Under the pieces are notes generated by a model. That model saw nothing but the letters and a program-made list of their open reading frames with translations, did not search any database and was not told the DNA's origin. A DNA stretch of 64,000 nt, taken from assembly GCA_017477205.1 (NCBI GenBank), contig JAFUXE010000009.1, forward strand, positions 8,208 through 72,207, read 5' to 3'. Below are positions 8,448 through 16,750 of the stretch, piece after piece; position 1 is the stretch's first letter, and each line of letters opens with the position of its first letter. Both the position numbers and the translations under genes were made by a program. The DNA is from Alloprevotella sp. Its GTDB lineage: Bacteria > Bacteroidota > Bacteroidia > Bacteroidales > Bacteroidaceae.

Positions 8448-9958
8448 TATTCGTTCAGTTTCAGGACTTCCTCAATGATGTTGCGATTGTTGGAGAGGCG
8501 CGGCACCTTGTGCTGTCCACCCAGCTTTCCACGACTCTTCAGCCAAGCCTCGAAAAGTCCCTCACGAGCCACGATGAGCTCAAGGGGCTGGAGCGTGATG
8601 TCTTTGAAGCGCTTGGCCTCATAGTCGGAATTGATGCGCTGCAAGGCTTCGTCAAGAATGCGAGCAAAGGCGCTCACGTCCTGCGGCTTCGTGGCAAACT
8701 CCACGACCCACTGGTGGCGGCACTTTCCGCTCTCGTCCATGAAGACGGGGGCAGCGGTATAGTCGCGGATGACGGCTCCAGTCTCGGCGCAGGCTTCCTG
8801 GAGACCCTTCTCGGCATTGTCCACGATGAGTTCCTCACCGAAGGCATTGATGAAGCTCTTTGTGCGCCCCGTGATAACGAACTTGTAGGGATTCTTGGAG
8901 GTGAACCTGACTGTGTCGCCAATCTGATAGCGCCAGAGGCCGCTCGTCGTCGTGATGACCATCGCGTAGTTCTTCCCTGTCTCCACTTCCCAGACGGGGA
9001 CGGCGCGGGCGTCGGCTTTTCCGACCTCCTCCAGCGGGAGGAATTCGTAGAACACACCGTAATCCAGCATGAGGAGCATCGCGGCATCCGTGGGGTCGTC
9101 CTGCAAGCCAAAGAAACCCTCACTGGCATTATAGGTCTCCATGTAGTGCATGCCATCCTTGCGGATGAGCTGGCGGTAGAGCTCGCGATAGGGCGTGAAG
9201 GCAATGCCGCCGTGGAAGAACACTTCCAGATTGGGCCACACCTCCGCAATGTTGTCCTTGCCGGAAATCTCCAGCACGCGCTTCAGCACGCTCATCATCC
9301 AGCTGGGTACGCCGCTGAGGTTTGTGACGTTCTTGCCAATGGCTTCACGGGCAATGCGGTCACGCTTCTCCTCGAAGTCGGCAAGCAGGGCGGTGCGTTT
9401 CGAAGGCACGCGCAGGATGTTCACAAGCGGATTGATGTTCTCGATGAGGATGGCGCTGAGGTCACCCACGAGGCTGTGGCGCAGGTTGTAGTTCGCCTGG
9501 TGACTGCCGCCGAGGATAAGGGCGCGGCCGTCCATGAGGCGACTCGCGGAATTGTTGCGCAGGTAGAGGGCCACGGCATCACGGCCACCCATGTAGTGCG
9601 TGTCTTGCAGGTTCTGCGCACTCACGGGGATGAACTTGCTCTTGTCGTTCGTCGTGCCGCTGGATTTCGCGTACCACTTCACGCGCCCCCTCCACAAAAC
9701 GTCGCGCTCGCCGTGACGCATGCGGTCGATGTCGGCCTTGAGGCTTTCGTAGTCGTTGAGGGGAATGCGGGCGGCAAAGGTCTCGTAGTCGTTGACAGCC
9801 TCCGTCCCACCGAAGTTATTGAAATAGTGCGTCGTGGCGGCTTCGCGCAGTATGCGGTCAAGCACCTCTCGCTGCACAGCCTCCGCCTGCGTAGCATACC
9901 GTTCGATAGCTCGCAGGCGGGGCGTGAAATAGGGTCTTACAACTTTTGTTATTGCCAT
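8447..9958 (-). CDS. GH3 auxin-responsive promoter family protein
   Basis: 503-residue protein of the GH3 branch of acyl-adenylate-forming enzymes, which in plants conjugate amino acids to jasmonate or auxin; the bacterial substrate is not known. Visible motifs are the P-loop-like KSSGTTNDKSKFIPV at about 103-117, the YNASEGFFGLQ adenylate-binding segment and YQIGDTVRF in the C-terminal part. The start is the ATG at 9958. It lies 18 bases downstream of the heavy-metal-binding protein gene on the same strand, so the two are probably co-transcribed. Confidence 0.85.
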   Translation of the reverse strand: MAITKVVRPYFTPRLRAIERYATQAEAVQREVLDRILREAATTHYFNNFGGTEAVNDYETFAARIPLNDYESLKADIDRMRHGERDVLWRGRVKWYAKSSGTTNDKSKFIPVSAQNLQDTHYMGGRDAVALYLRNNSASRLMDGRALILGGSHQANYNLRHSLVGDLSAILIENINPLVNILRVPSKRTALLADFEEKRDRIAREAIGKNVTNLSGVPSWMMSVLKRVLEISGKDNIAEVWPNLEVFFHGGIAFTPYRELYRQLIRKDGMHYMETYNASEGFFGLQDDPTDAAMLLMLDYGVFYEFLPLEEVGKADARAVPVWEVETGKNYAMVITTTSGLWRYQIGDTVRFTSKNPYKFVITGRTKSFINAFGEELIVDNAEKGLQEACAETGAVIRDYTAAPVFMDESGKCRHQWVVEFATKPQDVSAFARILDEALQRINSDYEAKRFKDITLQPLELIVAREGLFEAWLKSRGKLGGQHKVPRLSNNRNIIEEVLKLNE

Positions 9959-9976
9959 GTTGTAAGGTTTTATTCT

Positions 9977-10408
9977 TTACCTCTTTACCTTGAATTCCGT
10001 CACGGGTTTTTCAGCTTCCCGCTTCGTTTTCTCCGGGGCGGGCAGCGTGCACTTCTGGCCGGGAGAGCATGAGGTGGCGGGCTTTGTCTCAGGTTTTGCG
10101 ACAGGAGTGATTACGCCCTTCTCGGCAACAGCCTTCACGTTCAGCTTCTCGAAGCCTTTGATCAGCGTGTTAACGTTTGTCTTCTGGGGGTCGTAGGTGA
10201 TGGTAACTTCCTTTGTGCTGACGTTCACCTTCACGTCCTGCACACCAGCACCGAAGACGGCTACGTTGTCCATGATTTTCTTCTGGCAGTTCTGGCAGTG
10301 GATGTCAGTTTTGAACACTTGCGTAACGAAAGGCTTTTTCGGCACGCGTGCCATGCTTACGCCGAGGCTCAGCGCGAGCATCAGCAGGAGGGATAATGTC
10401 TTTTTCAT
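9977..10408 (-). CDS. Secreted heavy-metal-associated (HMA) domain protein
   Basis: 143 residues: signal peptide (MKKTLSLLLMLALSLGVSMA), then a ferredoxin-like HMA domain with the metal-binding motif HCQNC (Cys38 and Cys41) and VKVNVSTKEVTITYDP, then a linker with a second Cys pair (ATSCSPGQKC) and a lysine-rich tail. HMA domains bind Cu(I) or similar soft metals; an exported version would act in the periplasm. It directly follows a TonB-dependent receptor gene, which suggests joint metal handling. The metal is not determined. Confidence 0.82.
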   Translation of the reverse strand: MKKTLSLLLMLALSLGVSMARVPKKPFVTQVFKTDIHCQNCQKKIMDNVAVFGAGVQDVKVNVSTKEVTITYDPQKTNVNTLIKGFEKLNVKAVAEKGVITPVAKPETKPATSCSPGQKCTLPAPEKTKREAEKPVTEFKVKR

Positions 10409-10413
10409 TTGTG

Positions 10414-10448
10414 TAACTATTAACTGTAAACTTTTAACTATTAACTTT
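10414..10448. repeat. Heptamer array TAACTAT type
   Basis: Five 7-base units: TAACTAT, TAACTGT, AAACTTT, TAACTAT, TAACTTT, filling the gap between the TonB receptor stop (TAA at 10450-10448, minus strand) and the HMA gene start at 10408. Confidence 0.7.
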
Positions 10449-12595
10449 TAATACAGGTTCAGCCTCAGCCCCGCGTAGATGCGGCGTCCCATCAGGGGGC
10501 CCCACACGTTCATGCTGTTGAAGCCCGTAGAGAAAGGCTCGGCCGCGGAGGCGATGGCGTTCTTCTGACGATAGTCGAGGATGTTCTCGCAACCGAGGTA
10601 GAGATTCAGACGCTGCCACGTGTGCGTCACCTGTGCGAAGAGCAACGCGTAGGCAGGGCTGTGGGTGCTGGCGGACATGGGGGCTGTGGCCGTTGCGGGC
10701 AGGCGCGATGCACCGTTCAGTTGCACCGTAGCATCGAACACCCAGCGCCGCAGGGGCAGGTAGTACTGTACGTTAAGCAAAGCCTTGTACTTGTCCACAA
10801 GCGGGCGCTCGCCCTTCACCCAGCGCGCCATGTCACCCGTTTCGCGGATGGAAGCCACGCGATATTGCCTGCTGTCCGTCAGGCGGAAGGCGGCATAGAC
10901 GTCAAGGCGCGTAGCAGGCGTCACGCTTGCATCCACCTGCAAGGTGTGGGAATAGGCGTGGCGGTCGGAGGCATACACCATCACATCCCGATAATCGTAC
11001 TCCTGATCCACGACGATGTTGCGGTCGAAGCGCGTATAGAAGTAGTCGGCCGAGAGCGTGGCGACATGGCCGAAGAGCTCCATGCGCTGCGTCAGGCTGG
11101 CGCCTGTCGTAAAGGCCTGCTCGGGCTTGCGGAAGACGTCGGCGGCGATGCGTATCTGGCGTCCCGTGGCAAACATGCCGATGTTGTCCGTGAAGACGCG
11201 CGGCGTGCGATAGCCCGTGCCAGCGGAGAGGCGCAGGGTGGTCTGCGGGAACACGTCCCAGCGGAAGTGAGCACGCGGCGTCACGTAGGCACGGTCGTAG
11301 TAGCTGTTGTAGTCGGCGCGCAAGCCGCCCACAAGGGAGAGGTTCTTCGTCGGCGTCCACGTGTATTCCGCATAGGGGCCGACTTCGTTCTCGCTGCGAC
11401 GGTTCAGGAGGTTTTCCTCCGTCTGGAGCCACGGCGTTCGGTTCTGCATGTGCTCGCGGGCGTGGTCGAAATGCGCCTGCACGCCTGCTGCGAGGGCAGA
11501 GTGCGCGTTGAAGTAGTGGTTTGCCACGAGATTCAGGCTTGCGTCGTTGTCCTCGCCCGCGAAATCGTTCAGGCCGAAGAAACTGTCCTGCCCGAAGTGG
11601 TCGAAGTCCGCCACCAGGGCGATGCTGCTCTGGCGCTCCTCGCCCTTGATGTCGCGAGAGGCGCGGCCATAAGGCAAGGCGGCCTTCAGGTAGGCGGCTA
11701 CGTGACTGAGGTCGGTGAGGCTGCCGTAGTGTACGTGGCCGCCCAGTCCATCCCATCCTGTCAGCATGGCTTCGCGCTCGCCTGCCCGGTTCTTGAACTT
11801 CATCATGCCGCCCAGACGGTCTTCCTCCGTCCAACGCACACCCCAGCGCAGCTGCATACCCGTGCGGGGCTCGATGTAAAGCCAGCGGTTGGCCAGGGAG
11901 AAGTTTCGCAGGCGCGGCGTATCGCGGAAGTGGTCGCCGTCGCGATCCATAGCGCCCATCTCGCGCCACTCGGTGTCGCCTGCCGCGTGCAGCATGAGGA
12001 TGGTGGAGAAACTCCTGTCCTCCTTCAGCGGCCACGCTGTGCTCAGGTTCAGCTCGGGGCGCAGCATGTCGTCAAGATAGAGGTTCAGGAAGAGGCGTTC
12101 CTGATCCGTCGGCTTGCGATATTCCATGTTAATCTGTCCCGTGATGGCCTCGTGCCCTGCCGTCACGCTGCTGATGCCCTTCGACACCTGCACGGAGGAG
12201 AGCCATACGCCCGGCACGTGCTCCATCGCATAGGGTGCGCCGAGACCGCGCATCGTGGGACGGCTCTCGTCCAGCGTCTGCGTATAGTTGCCGCCAAGGC
12301 CGAGGAGGCGAATCTGGCGTGTACCCGTGACGGCATCGCTGTATCCCACGGTCACACTGGCGCTGTTCTCGAAGGCTTCCGCCACGGTGCAGCATGCCAT
12401 CTTCGTCAGTCCCGTCGCCGTGATGGTTTCGCGCCCTTGCACGTCATCGCCGAACAGGACGCCCTTCAGGCGGCTCTGCACGGTCACCTCGCCGAGCGTC
12501 TGCTCGCGCTCCTCGTCCTCCTGCGCCACGGCAGGCACAAAGGTGACAAGAAGAAGGGCGGCAAGAGCCGTTATATGTAGGAGACGATTGCTCAT
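10448..12595 (-). CDS. TonB-dependent outer-membrane receptor
   Basis: Ligand-gated outer-membrane transporter, 715 residues from the ATG at 12595 (MSNRLLHITALAALLLVTFVPAVAQ). An in-frame ATG at 12637 would put 14 basic residues before the signal peptide and lies upstream of the likely transcription start. The plug domain begins directly after the signal peptide (LGEVTVQSRL), without the carboxypeptidase-like domain usual in SusC proteins, so this is not a polysaccharide SusC. The plug has a CC pair (MACCTVAEAF). The barrel ends with RRIYAGLRLNLY, aromatic-terminated as expected. The neighbouring HMA gene suggests a metal or metal-chelate substrate. Confidence 0.9.
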   Translation of the reverse strand: MSNRLLHITALAALLLVTFVPAVAQEDEEREQTLGEVTVQSRLKGVLFGDDVQGRETITATGLTKMACCTVAEAFENSASVTVGYSDAVTGTRQIRLLGLGGNYTQTLDESRPTMRGLGAPYAMEHVPGVWLSSVQVSKGISSVTAGHEAITGQINMEYRKPTDQERLFLNLYLDDMLRPELNLSTAWPLKEDRSFSTILMLHAAGDTEWREMGAMDRDGDHFRDTPRLRNFSLANRWLYIEPRTGMQLRWGVRWTEEDRLGGMMKFKNRAGEREAMLTGWDGLGGHVHYGSLTDLSHVAAYLKAALPYGRASRDIKGEERQSSIALVADFDHFGQDSFFGLNDFAGEDNDASLNLVANHYFNAHSALAAGVQAHFDHAREHMQNRTPWLQTEENLLNRRSENEVGPYAEYTWTPTKNLSLVGGLRADYNSYYDRAYVTPRAHFRWDVFPQTTLRLSAGTGYRTPRVFTDNIGMFATGRQIRIAADVFRKPEQAFTTGASLTQRMELFGHVATLSADYFYTRFDRNIVVDQEYDYRDVMVYASDRHAYSHTLQVDASVTPATRLDVYAAFRLTDSRQYRVASIRETGDMARWVKGERPLVDKYKALLNVQYYLPLRRWVFDATVQLNGASRLPATATAPMSASTHSPAYALLFAQVTHTWQRLNLYLGCENILDYRQKNAIASAAEPFSTGFNSMNVWGPLMGRRIYAGLRLNLY

Positions 12596-12613
12596 GAAGC
12601 CTTGTTTTTGCCT

Positions 12614-12622
12614 GCAAAAATA
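12614..12622 (-). promoter_or_regulatory. Promoter -7 box for the TonB receptor
   Basis: TATTTTTGC on the minus strand matches TAnnTTTG. It lies only 18 bases upstream of the chosen ATG at 12595, giving a very short leader. No clear TTTG partner. Confidence 0.45.
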
Positions 12623-12888
12623 ACGCTTCACGCGCATTCCGTGAAATTCCAGCTGCTTTTTTAGTGCAAATCAAGCGGCTTTTTAGGTTTTTTGGCATTT
12701 TTCCAAGGAGTAGTACCTCCGCAACGCCTAAGTTCCAAGCCCGCAAGCCGTCCTCTCCGTAACGTACACCAGCAAAGTCCCGACATGAGCTGGGAAAATG
12801 TTTAGACATATGCAAGACATGTGTTTTGGCAAGCACTGAAGTTTGTAGAATATACGAGACAATTCAATGGAATACGTGGGAAAAATCG

Positions 12889-12897
12889 TACTTTTGC
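12889..12897 (+). promoter_or_regulatory. Promoter -7 box for mfd
   Basis: TACTTTTGC matches TAnnTTTG and lies about 50 bases upstream of the mfd ATG at 12947. The upstream partner element is weak. Confidence 0.5.
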
Positions 12898-12946
12898 AAG
12901 CGCAAACATAAAGAAAGCAAAAGAGCTGCGAGACAGAACGAAGCGC

Positions 12947-15900
12947 ATGAAGCTTAAAGACATTCTGAAACTATATCGCCGCCATCCGCAGATGGAGGCG
13001 CTGCGGAAGATGCTTGACGGGGAAACGCCGCAGGTCATTCGGCTCGCGGGGCTGCACGGCTCCGCGCCTGCCGTCGTGACGGCGAGCCTCGCACATGGTG
13101 ACAAAACGCAGAAAAACATTCCGCCGCTCGTCCTTGCCATCATGAACGACGAGGAAGAGGCGGGCTACTTCTATCACGACCTCTGCGCCCTGCTGCCCCG
13201 CAGCCGCGTACTATTTTTTCCCTCCGCCTACCGCCGCGCGGCGAAGTACGGACAGCGCGACGCGGCCAACGATGTTCTGCGGGCAGAGGTGTTGAGCGGC
13301 TTCGGGAGCCTACCCCAAGTCGGCAAGGCGGGAGGGAGCTCCCTCATCGTCACCTACCCCGCAGCCCTTGCCGAGCGCGTGGCGGCACCCGGCGACATGG
13401 CCAGACGCAGCGTAAGCCTGCGCACGGGCGGCACCTACGACCTGCCGGAACTGGAGCACCGCCTGCTGGACATCGGTTTCCGCCGCACGGACTACGTGTA
13501 CGAACCGGGAGAGTTCGCCGTGCGCGGCAGCATACTGGATGTCTATTCTTACGCGATGGACTATCCCGTGCGCATAGACTTCTTCGGCGACGAGGTGGAC
13601 AGCATCCGCACCTTCGAGGTGCAGACGCAGCTGTCAAGGGAGAAGCTGGAGGACGTGACCGTGGTGCCGGAGATGGAGCAAGGCGCAAACAACCTCGTGC
13701 CCTTCACGGACTACCTGCCGGAGGACACGCTCCTCGTATGCAAGGACTTGGCGTTTGCGGAGGAGGTGATGACAAAGATATACGACGAAGGTTTCAGTCG
13801 GCAGGCTGCCTCCGCACAGGCTGCCCCAGAGGAAGGGGTACCGGGCAGCGAAGCGAACGACGCCGAACAGACGCTGAACAAAGAGCGGCTGCTCGTAAGT
13901 GGCGCTGCCGTCTGCGAAAGACTGAGCGCCCTGCGCCGCATCGAACTCCTCCCCGGCCTGCACGAGGCTGGGACGGGCTTCCACTTCTCCACCGCTCCGC
14001 AGCCCATCTACCATAAGAACTTCGACCTGCTGCGCTCGTCCTTCGACGACCTTCACGCGCGCGGGTACAATATCTATATATGTGCGGACAGCGAGAAGCA
14101 ACTGGAAAGGCTGAGAGAGATAATGGACTCGTCCTGGGAGGGGGCTTCCCCCACCCTGCACGCGGGCTTTGCCGACGCGGACATCATGGCGGCCGTCTTC
14201 ACGGACCACCAGATATTCGACCGCTTCCACAAATACAACCTCAAGAGCGAGCGCACGCGCAACGCGAAGATGGCGCTCACGCTGAAGGAACTGATGCAGT
14301 TCCAGCCGGGCGACTACATCGTCCACATAGACCACGGCATCGGACGCTTCGCGGGACTGGTGCGCGTGCCGAGTGCCGACGGTTCGCAGCAGGAGATGAT
14401 AAAGCTGACGTACCAGCGCGACGACGTGGTGCTCGTCAGCATCCATGCCCTCCACAAGCTTTCGAAGTACAAGGGTAAGGACGGCGAAGCGCCCCGCCTC
14501 AGCCGCCTCGGCACGGGAGCCTGGGAACGCATGAAAGAACGCACGAAGTCGAAGCTGAAGGACATCGCCGCCGACCTCATCCGCCTCTACGCCGCGCGCC
14601 GCCAGCAGGAGGGCTTCGCTTTCTCGCCGGACACGTTCATGCAGCAGGAGCTGGAAGCGGGCTTCAAGTACGAGGACACGCCGGACCAGCTGCGCGTGAC
14701 GCAGGAGGTGAAGCGCGACATGGAAAGCCGACAGCCGATGGACCGCCTCGTCTGCGGCGACGTGGGCTTCGGAAAGACGGAAATCGCCGTGCGCGCCGCC
14801 CTGAAAGCCGCCGTGGACAACAAGCAGGTGGCTGTCCTCGTGCCGACGACCGTACTGGCCCTGCAGCACTACAAGACGTTCTGCGAACGACTGCGCGACT
14901 TCCCCGTGAAGATAGACTACCTCACCCGCGCACGCTCGCCGAAGCAGGTGAAGGAACTCCTCGCGGGACTGGCGGACGGCACGGTGGACATCGTCGTCGG
15001 CACGCACAAGCTCATCGGCAAGCAGGTGCGCTTCAAGGACCTCGGCCTGCTCATCATCGACGAGGAGCAGAAGTTCGGCGTGGGCGTGAAGGAGAAGCTC
15101 CGCATGATGAAGACGGGCGTGGACACGCTCACGATGTCCGCCACCCCCATACCGCGCACCTTGCAGTTCTCCATGATGGGCGCACGCGACTTCTCCGTCA
15201 TCGAGACGCCGCCCCCGAACCGCCGACCGATACAGACGGAGATACACACGTTCAGCCACGAGGTCATAGCCGAGGCCGTGAACTTCGAGATGAGCCGCAA
15301 CGGGCAGGTGTTCATCGTGACAAACCGCATCAGCGCCCTTGAAAACCTGCGCCAGCTGCTGGCCAGGTACGTCCCCGACGCCCGCGTAGCCGTGGGCCAC
15401 GGACAGATGCCGCCCGCACAGCTGGAGGAAATCGTCACGGACTTCATCAACTACGACTACGACGTGCTGCTCTCCACCACCATCGTGGAGAACGGCATCG
15501 ACATCCCCAACGCGAACACCATCATCATCGACGCCGCCCACCGCTTCGGCCTCAGCGACCTCCACCAGATGCGCGGCCGCGTGGGACGCTCGGACCGCAA
15601 GGCGTTCTGCTACCTCCTGGCTCCGCCGCTCTCCCTGCTCCCCGACGACGCGCGCCGACGCCTGCAGGCCCTCGAGCAGTTCAGCGACCTGGGCAGCGGC
15701 ATCCACATCGCCATGCAGGACCTCGACATACGCGGCGCGGGCAACCTGCTGGGCGCGGAGCAGAGCGGCTTCATCGCCGACCTGGGCTACGAGACGTACC
15801 TGAAGATACTGAAGGAGGCGATGAGGGAGGCCCCCTCCAGCCCCCCTTCCGTCCCCCCCTCCGGGGGGAAACAAGGCATTTTGTGCGGAGAGGTTTCCAA

Positions 15901-16459
15901 TGCCGCGCTGAACTCCTCCCCCGGAGGGGGGAGGTGGGAGGGGGCAACCGACATCGAATGCGACCTCCACGCCTACCTGCCCGAGACCTACGTCCCCGGC
16001 GCCAGCGAGCGCATGATGCTGTACAGGGAGCTGGACAAACTGAGCGAAGAAAGAGAAGCCCCCGACACAACCGCTCTGAACCCCTCCCCCGGAGGGGGGA
16101 GGTGGGAGGGGGCCACAGCCTTCCGCCGCCGCCTCGAGGACCGCTTCGGCCCCCTGCCCGAGGAAGCCGAGGAGCTGCTGCGCATCGTGCCGCTGCGGAA
16201 GCTGGGCGGACGGCTGGGCTGCGAGCGCCTGGTGCTGAAGGGCGGGCGCATGACGATGTACTTCCCCGCCGACAAGGAGCACCCCTTCTACCGTTCGGAC
16301 GTCTTCGACCGCATCATACAATACGCCATGAGCCACTTCAAGACGTGCCGCCTCAGCGACGACGGAGGCCGGCGCCGCATGACGGTGCGCCCCGTCGCGA
16401 GCGTGCGGCAGGCGCTGGAGACCCTCTCCGCCATCCTCCCGCCTGCCGGGAACCGCTAA
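12947..16459 (+). CDS. mfd: Transcription-repair coupling factor with in-frame repeat insertions
   Basis: ATP-dependent translocase that displaces stalled RNA polymerase at DNA lesions and recruits UvrA. 1170 residues from the ATG at 12947 (MKLKDILKLYRRHP); an earlier in-frame ATG at 12821 precedes the promoter. Domains in order: UvrB-like N-terminal region, CarD-like polymerase-interacting domain at about 450 (FQPGDYIVHIDHGIGRFAGL), helicase Walker A GDVGFGKTE near 605 and DEEQ near 704, helicase motif VI region (MRGRVGRSDRKAFCYLL), C-terminal TRCF domain. Two low-complexity stretches interrupt the C-terminal part: about residues 961-1000 and 1042-1056, each containing SPGGGRWEGAT. They are translated DNA repeats absent from other Mfd proteins as I know them. 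The reading frame is kept throughout. Confidence 0.95.
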   Translation: MKLKDILKLYRRHPQMEALRKMLDGETPQVIRLAGLHGSAPAVVTASLAHGDKTQKNIPPLVLAIMNDEEEAGYFYHDLCALLPRSRVLFFPSAYRRAAKYGQRDAANDVLRAEVLSGFGSLPQVGKAGGSSLIVTYPAALAERVAAPGDMARRSVSLRTGGTYDLPELEHRLLDIGFRRTDYVYEPGEFAVRGSILDVYSYAMDYPVRIDFFGDEVDSIRTFEVQTQLSREKLEDVTVVPEMEQGANNLVPFTDYLPEDTLLVCKDLAFAEEVMTKIYDEGFSRQAASAQAAPEEGVPGSEANDAEQTLNKERLLVSGAAVCERLSALRRIELLPGLHEAGTGFHFSTAPQPIYHKNFDLLRSSFDDLHARGYNIYICADSEKQLERLREIMDSSWEGASPTLHAGFADADIMAAVFTDHQIFDRFHKYNLKSERTRNAKMALTLKELMQFQPGDYIVHIDHGIGRFAGLVRVPSADGSQQEMIKLTYQRDDVVLVSIHALHKLSKYKGKDGEAPRLSRLGTGAWERMKERTKSKLKDIAADLIRLYAARRQQEGFAFSPDTFMQQELEAGFKYEDTPDQLRVTQEVKRDMESRQPMDRLVCGDVGFGKTEIAVRAALKAAVDNKQVAVLVPTTVLALQHYKTFCERLRDFPVKIDYLTRARSPKQVKELLAGLADGTVDIVVGTHKLIGKQVRFKDLGLLIIDEEQKFGVGVKEKLRMMKTGVDTLTMSATPIPRTLQFSMMGARDFSVIETPPPNRRPIQTEIHTFSHEVIAEAVNFEMSRNGQVFIVTNRISALENLRQLLARYVPDARVAVGHGQMPPAQLEEIVTDFINYDYDVLLSTTIVENGIDIPNANTIIIDAAHRFGLSDLHQMRGRVGRSDRKAFCYLLAPPLSLLPDDARRRLQALEQFSDLGSGIHIAMQDLDIRGAGNLLGAEQSGFIADLGYETYLKILKEAMREAPSSPPSVPPSGGKQGILCGEVSNAALNSSPGGGRWEGATDIECDLHAYLPETYVPGASERMMLYRELDKLSEEREAPDTTALNPSPGGGRWEGATAFRRRLEDRFGPLPEEAEELLRIVPLRKLGGRLGCERLVLKGGRMTMYFPADKEHPFYRSDVFDRIIQYAMSHFKTCRLSDDGGRRRMTVRPVASVRQALETLSAILPPAGNR
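15829..15945. repeat. Composite GC-rich palindromic repeat inside mfd
   Basis: About 117 bases with two inverted arms: the left arm (from 15829) begins GCCCCCTCCAG and includes CCCCTCCGGGGGG; the right arm (15913-15945) ends GAGGTGGGAGGGGGC. The right arm together with the preceding GCCGCGCTGAA matches the repeats at 16071-16114 and 61637-61682. The insertion is a multiple of three and is translated in mfd. Confidence 0.75.
16071..16114. repeat. 44-base GC-rich palindromic repeat inside mfd
   Basis: The unit starts CCGCTCTGAACCCC, has the hairpin core CCTCCCCC-GGA-GGGGGGAGG, and ends TGGGAGGGGGCC. It is translated as ALNPSPGGGRWEGAT in mfd. A near-identical copy lies 46 kb away at 61637-61682. 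Confidence 0.8.
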
Positions 16460-16565
16460 CCAAGCCTCGTCCCCGCAGCCCTGCTGCTGACCGTCCCGCA
16501 ACTGTTGTTTTTGCTTTTTTCTTGATAAAACGGAGGGGAACGGAGGCGTAGGGTGCTTTTTCGGG

Positions 16566-16631
16566 CTTCGTAAGTACTACTTACGGGGCTCGTAAGTACC
16601 ACTTACGGACGCCGTAAGTAGCACCTACGGA
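16566..16631. repeat. 22-base tandem array with palindromic cores, three units
   Basis: Three contiguous 22-base units (16566, 16588, 16610). Each contains an inverted repeat CGTAAGT-NNN-ACTTACG; the third has one change (ACCTACG). It lies between the convergent mfd and GH110 genes. Confidence 0.8.
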
Positions 16632-16670
16632 CGGGGTGTTTGGTATCTATTGATTATCAACATATTACAA

Positions 16671-16715
16671 AAAGCCCCGTTTTGCCTGCCGTAAAAATTG
16701 ACAAAACGGGGCTTT
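16671..16715. terminator. Bidirectional terminator between mfd and the GH110 gene
   Basis: A perfect 14-base inverted repeat: AAAGCCCCGTTTTG at 16671-16684 and CAAAACGGGGCTTT at 16702-16715, with a 17-base loop. It sits between converging genes, with A/T runs at the stem ends. Confidence 0.75.
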
Positions 16716-16750
16716 CACCGGGGACTCTTCCCGGGCTTGGCGGGGAACTT

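Larger units (their letters stand above)
12596..12946. other. Divergent intergenic region between the TonB receptor and mfd
   Basis: About 350 bases hold a minus-strand -7 box near 12614-12622 and a plus-strand -7 box at 12889-12897. Between them is A/T-richer DNA with poly-T runs (12657-12710). No convincing gene, riboswitch or tandem array was recognised. Confidence 0.5.

Noticed and set aside
12596..12946. Cobalamin or other riboswitch before the TonB receptor
   Set aside because: The probable -7 box lies only 18 bases before the ATG, leaving no room for a structured leader, and no conserved box was seen.
13634..16501. Long minus-strand reading frame opposite mfd
   Set aside because: Antisense to a well-conserved gene; composition is dominated by Val, Ala, His and Glu, as expected for a shadow frame.
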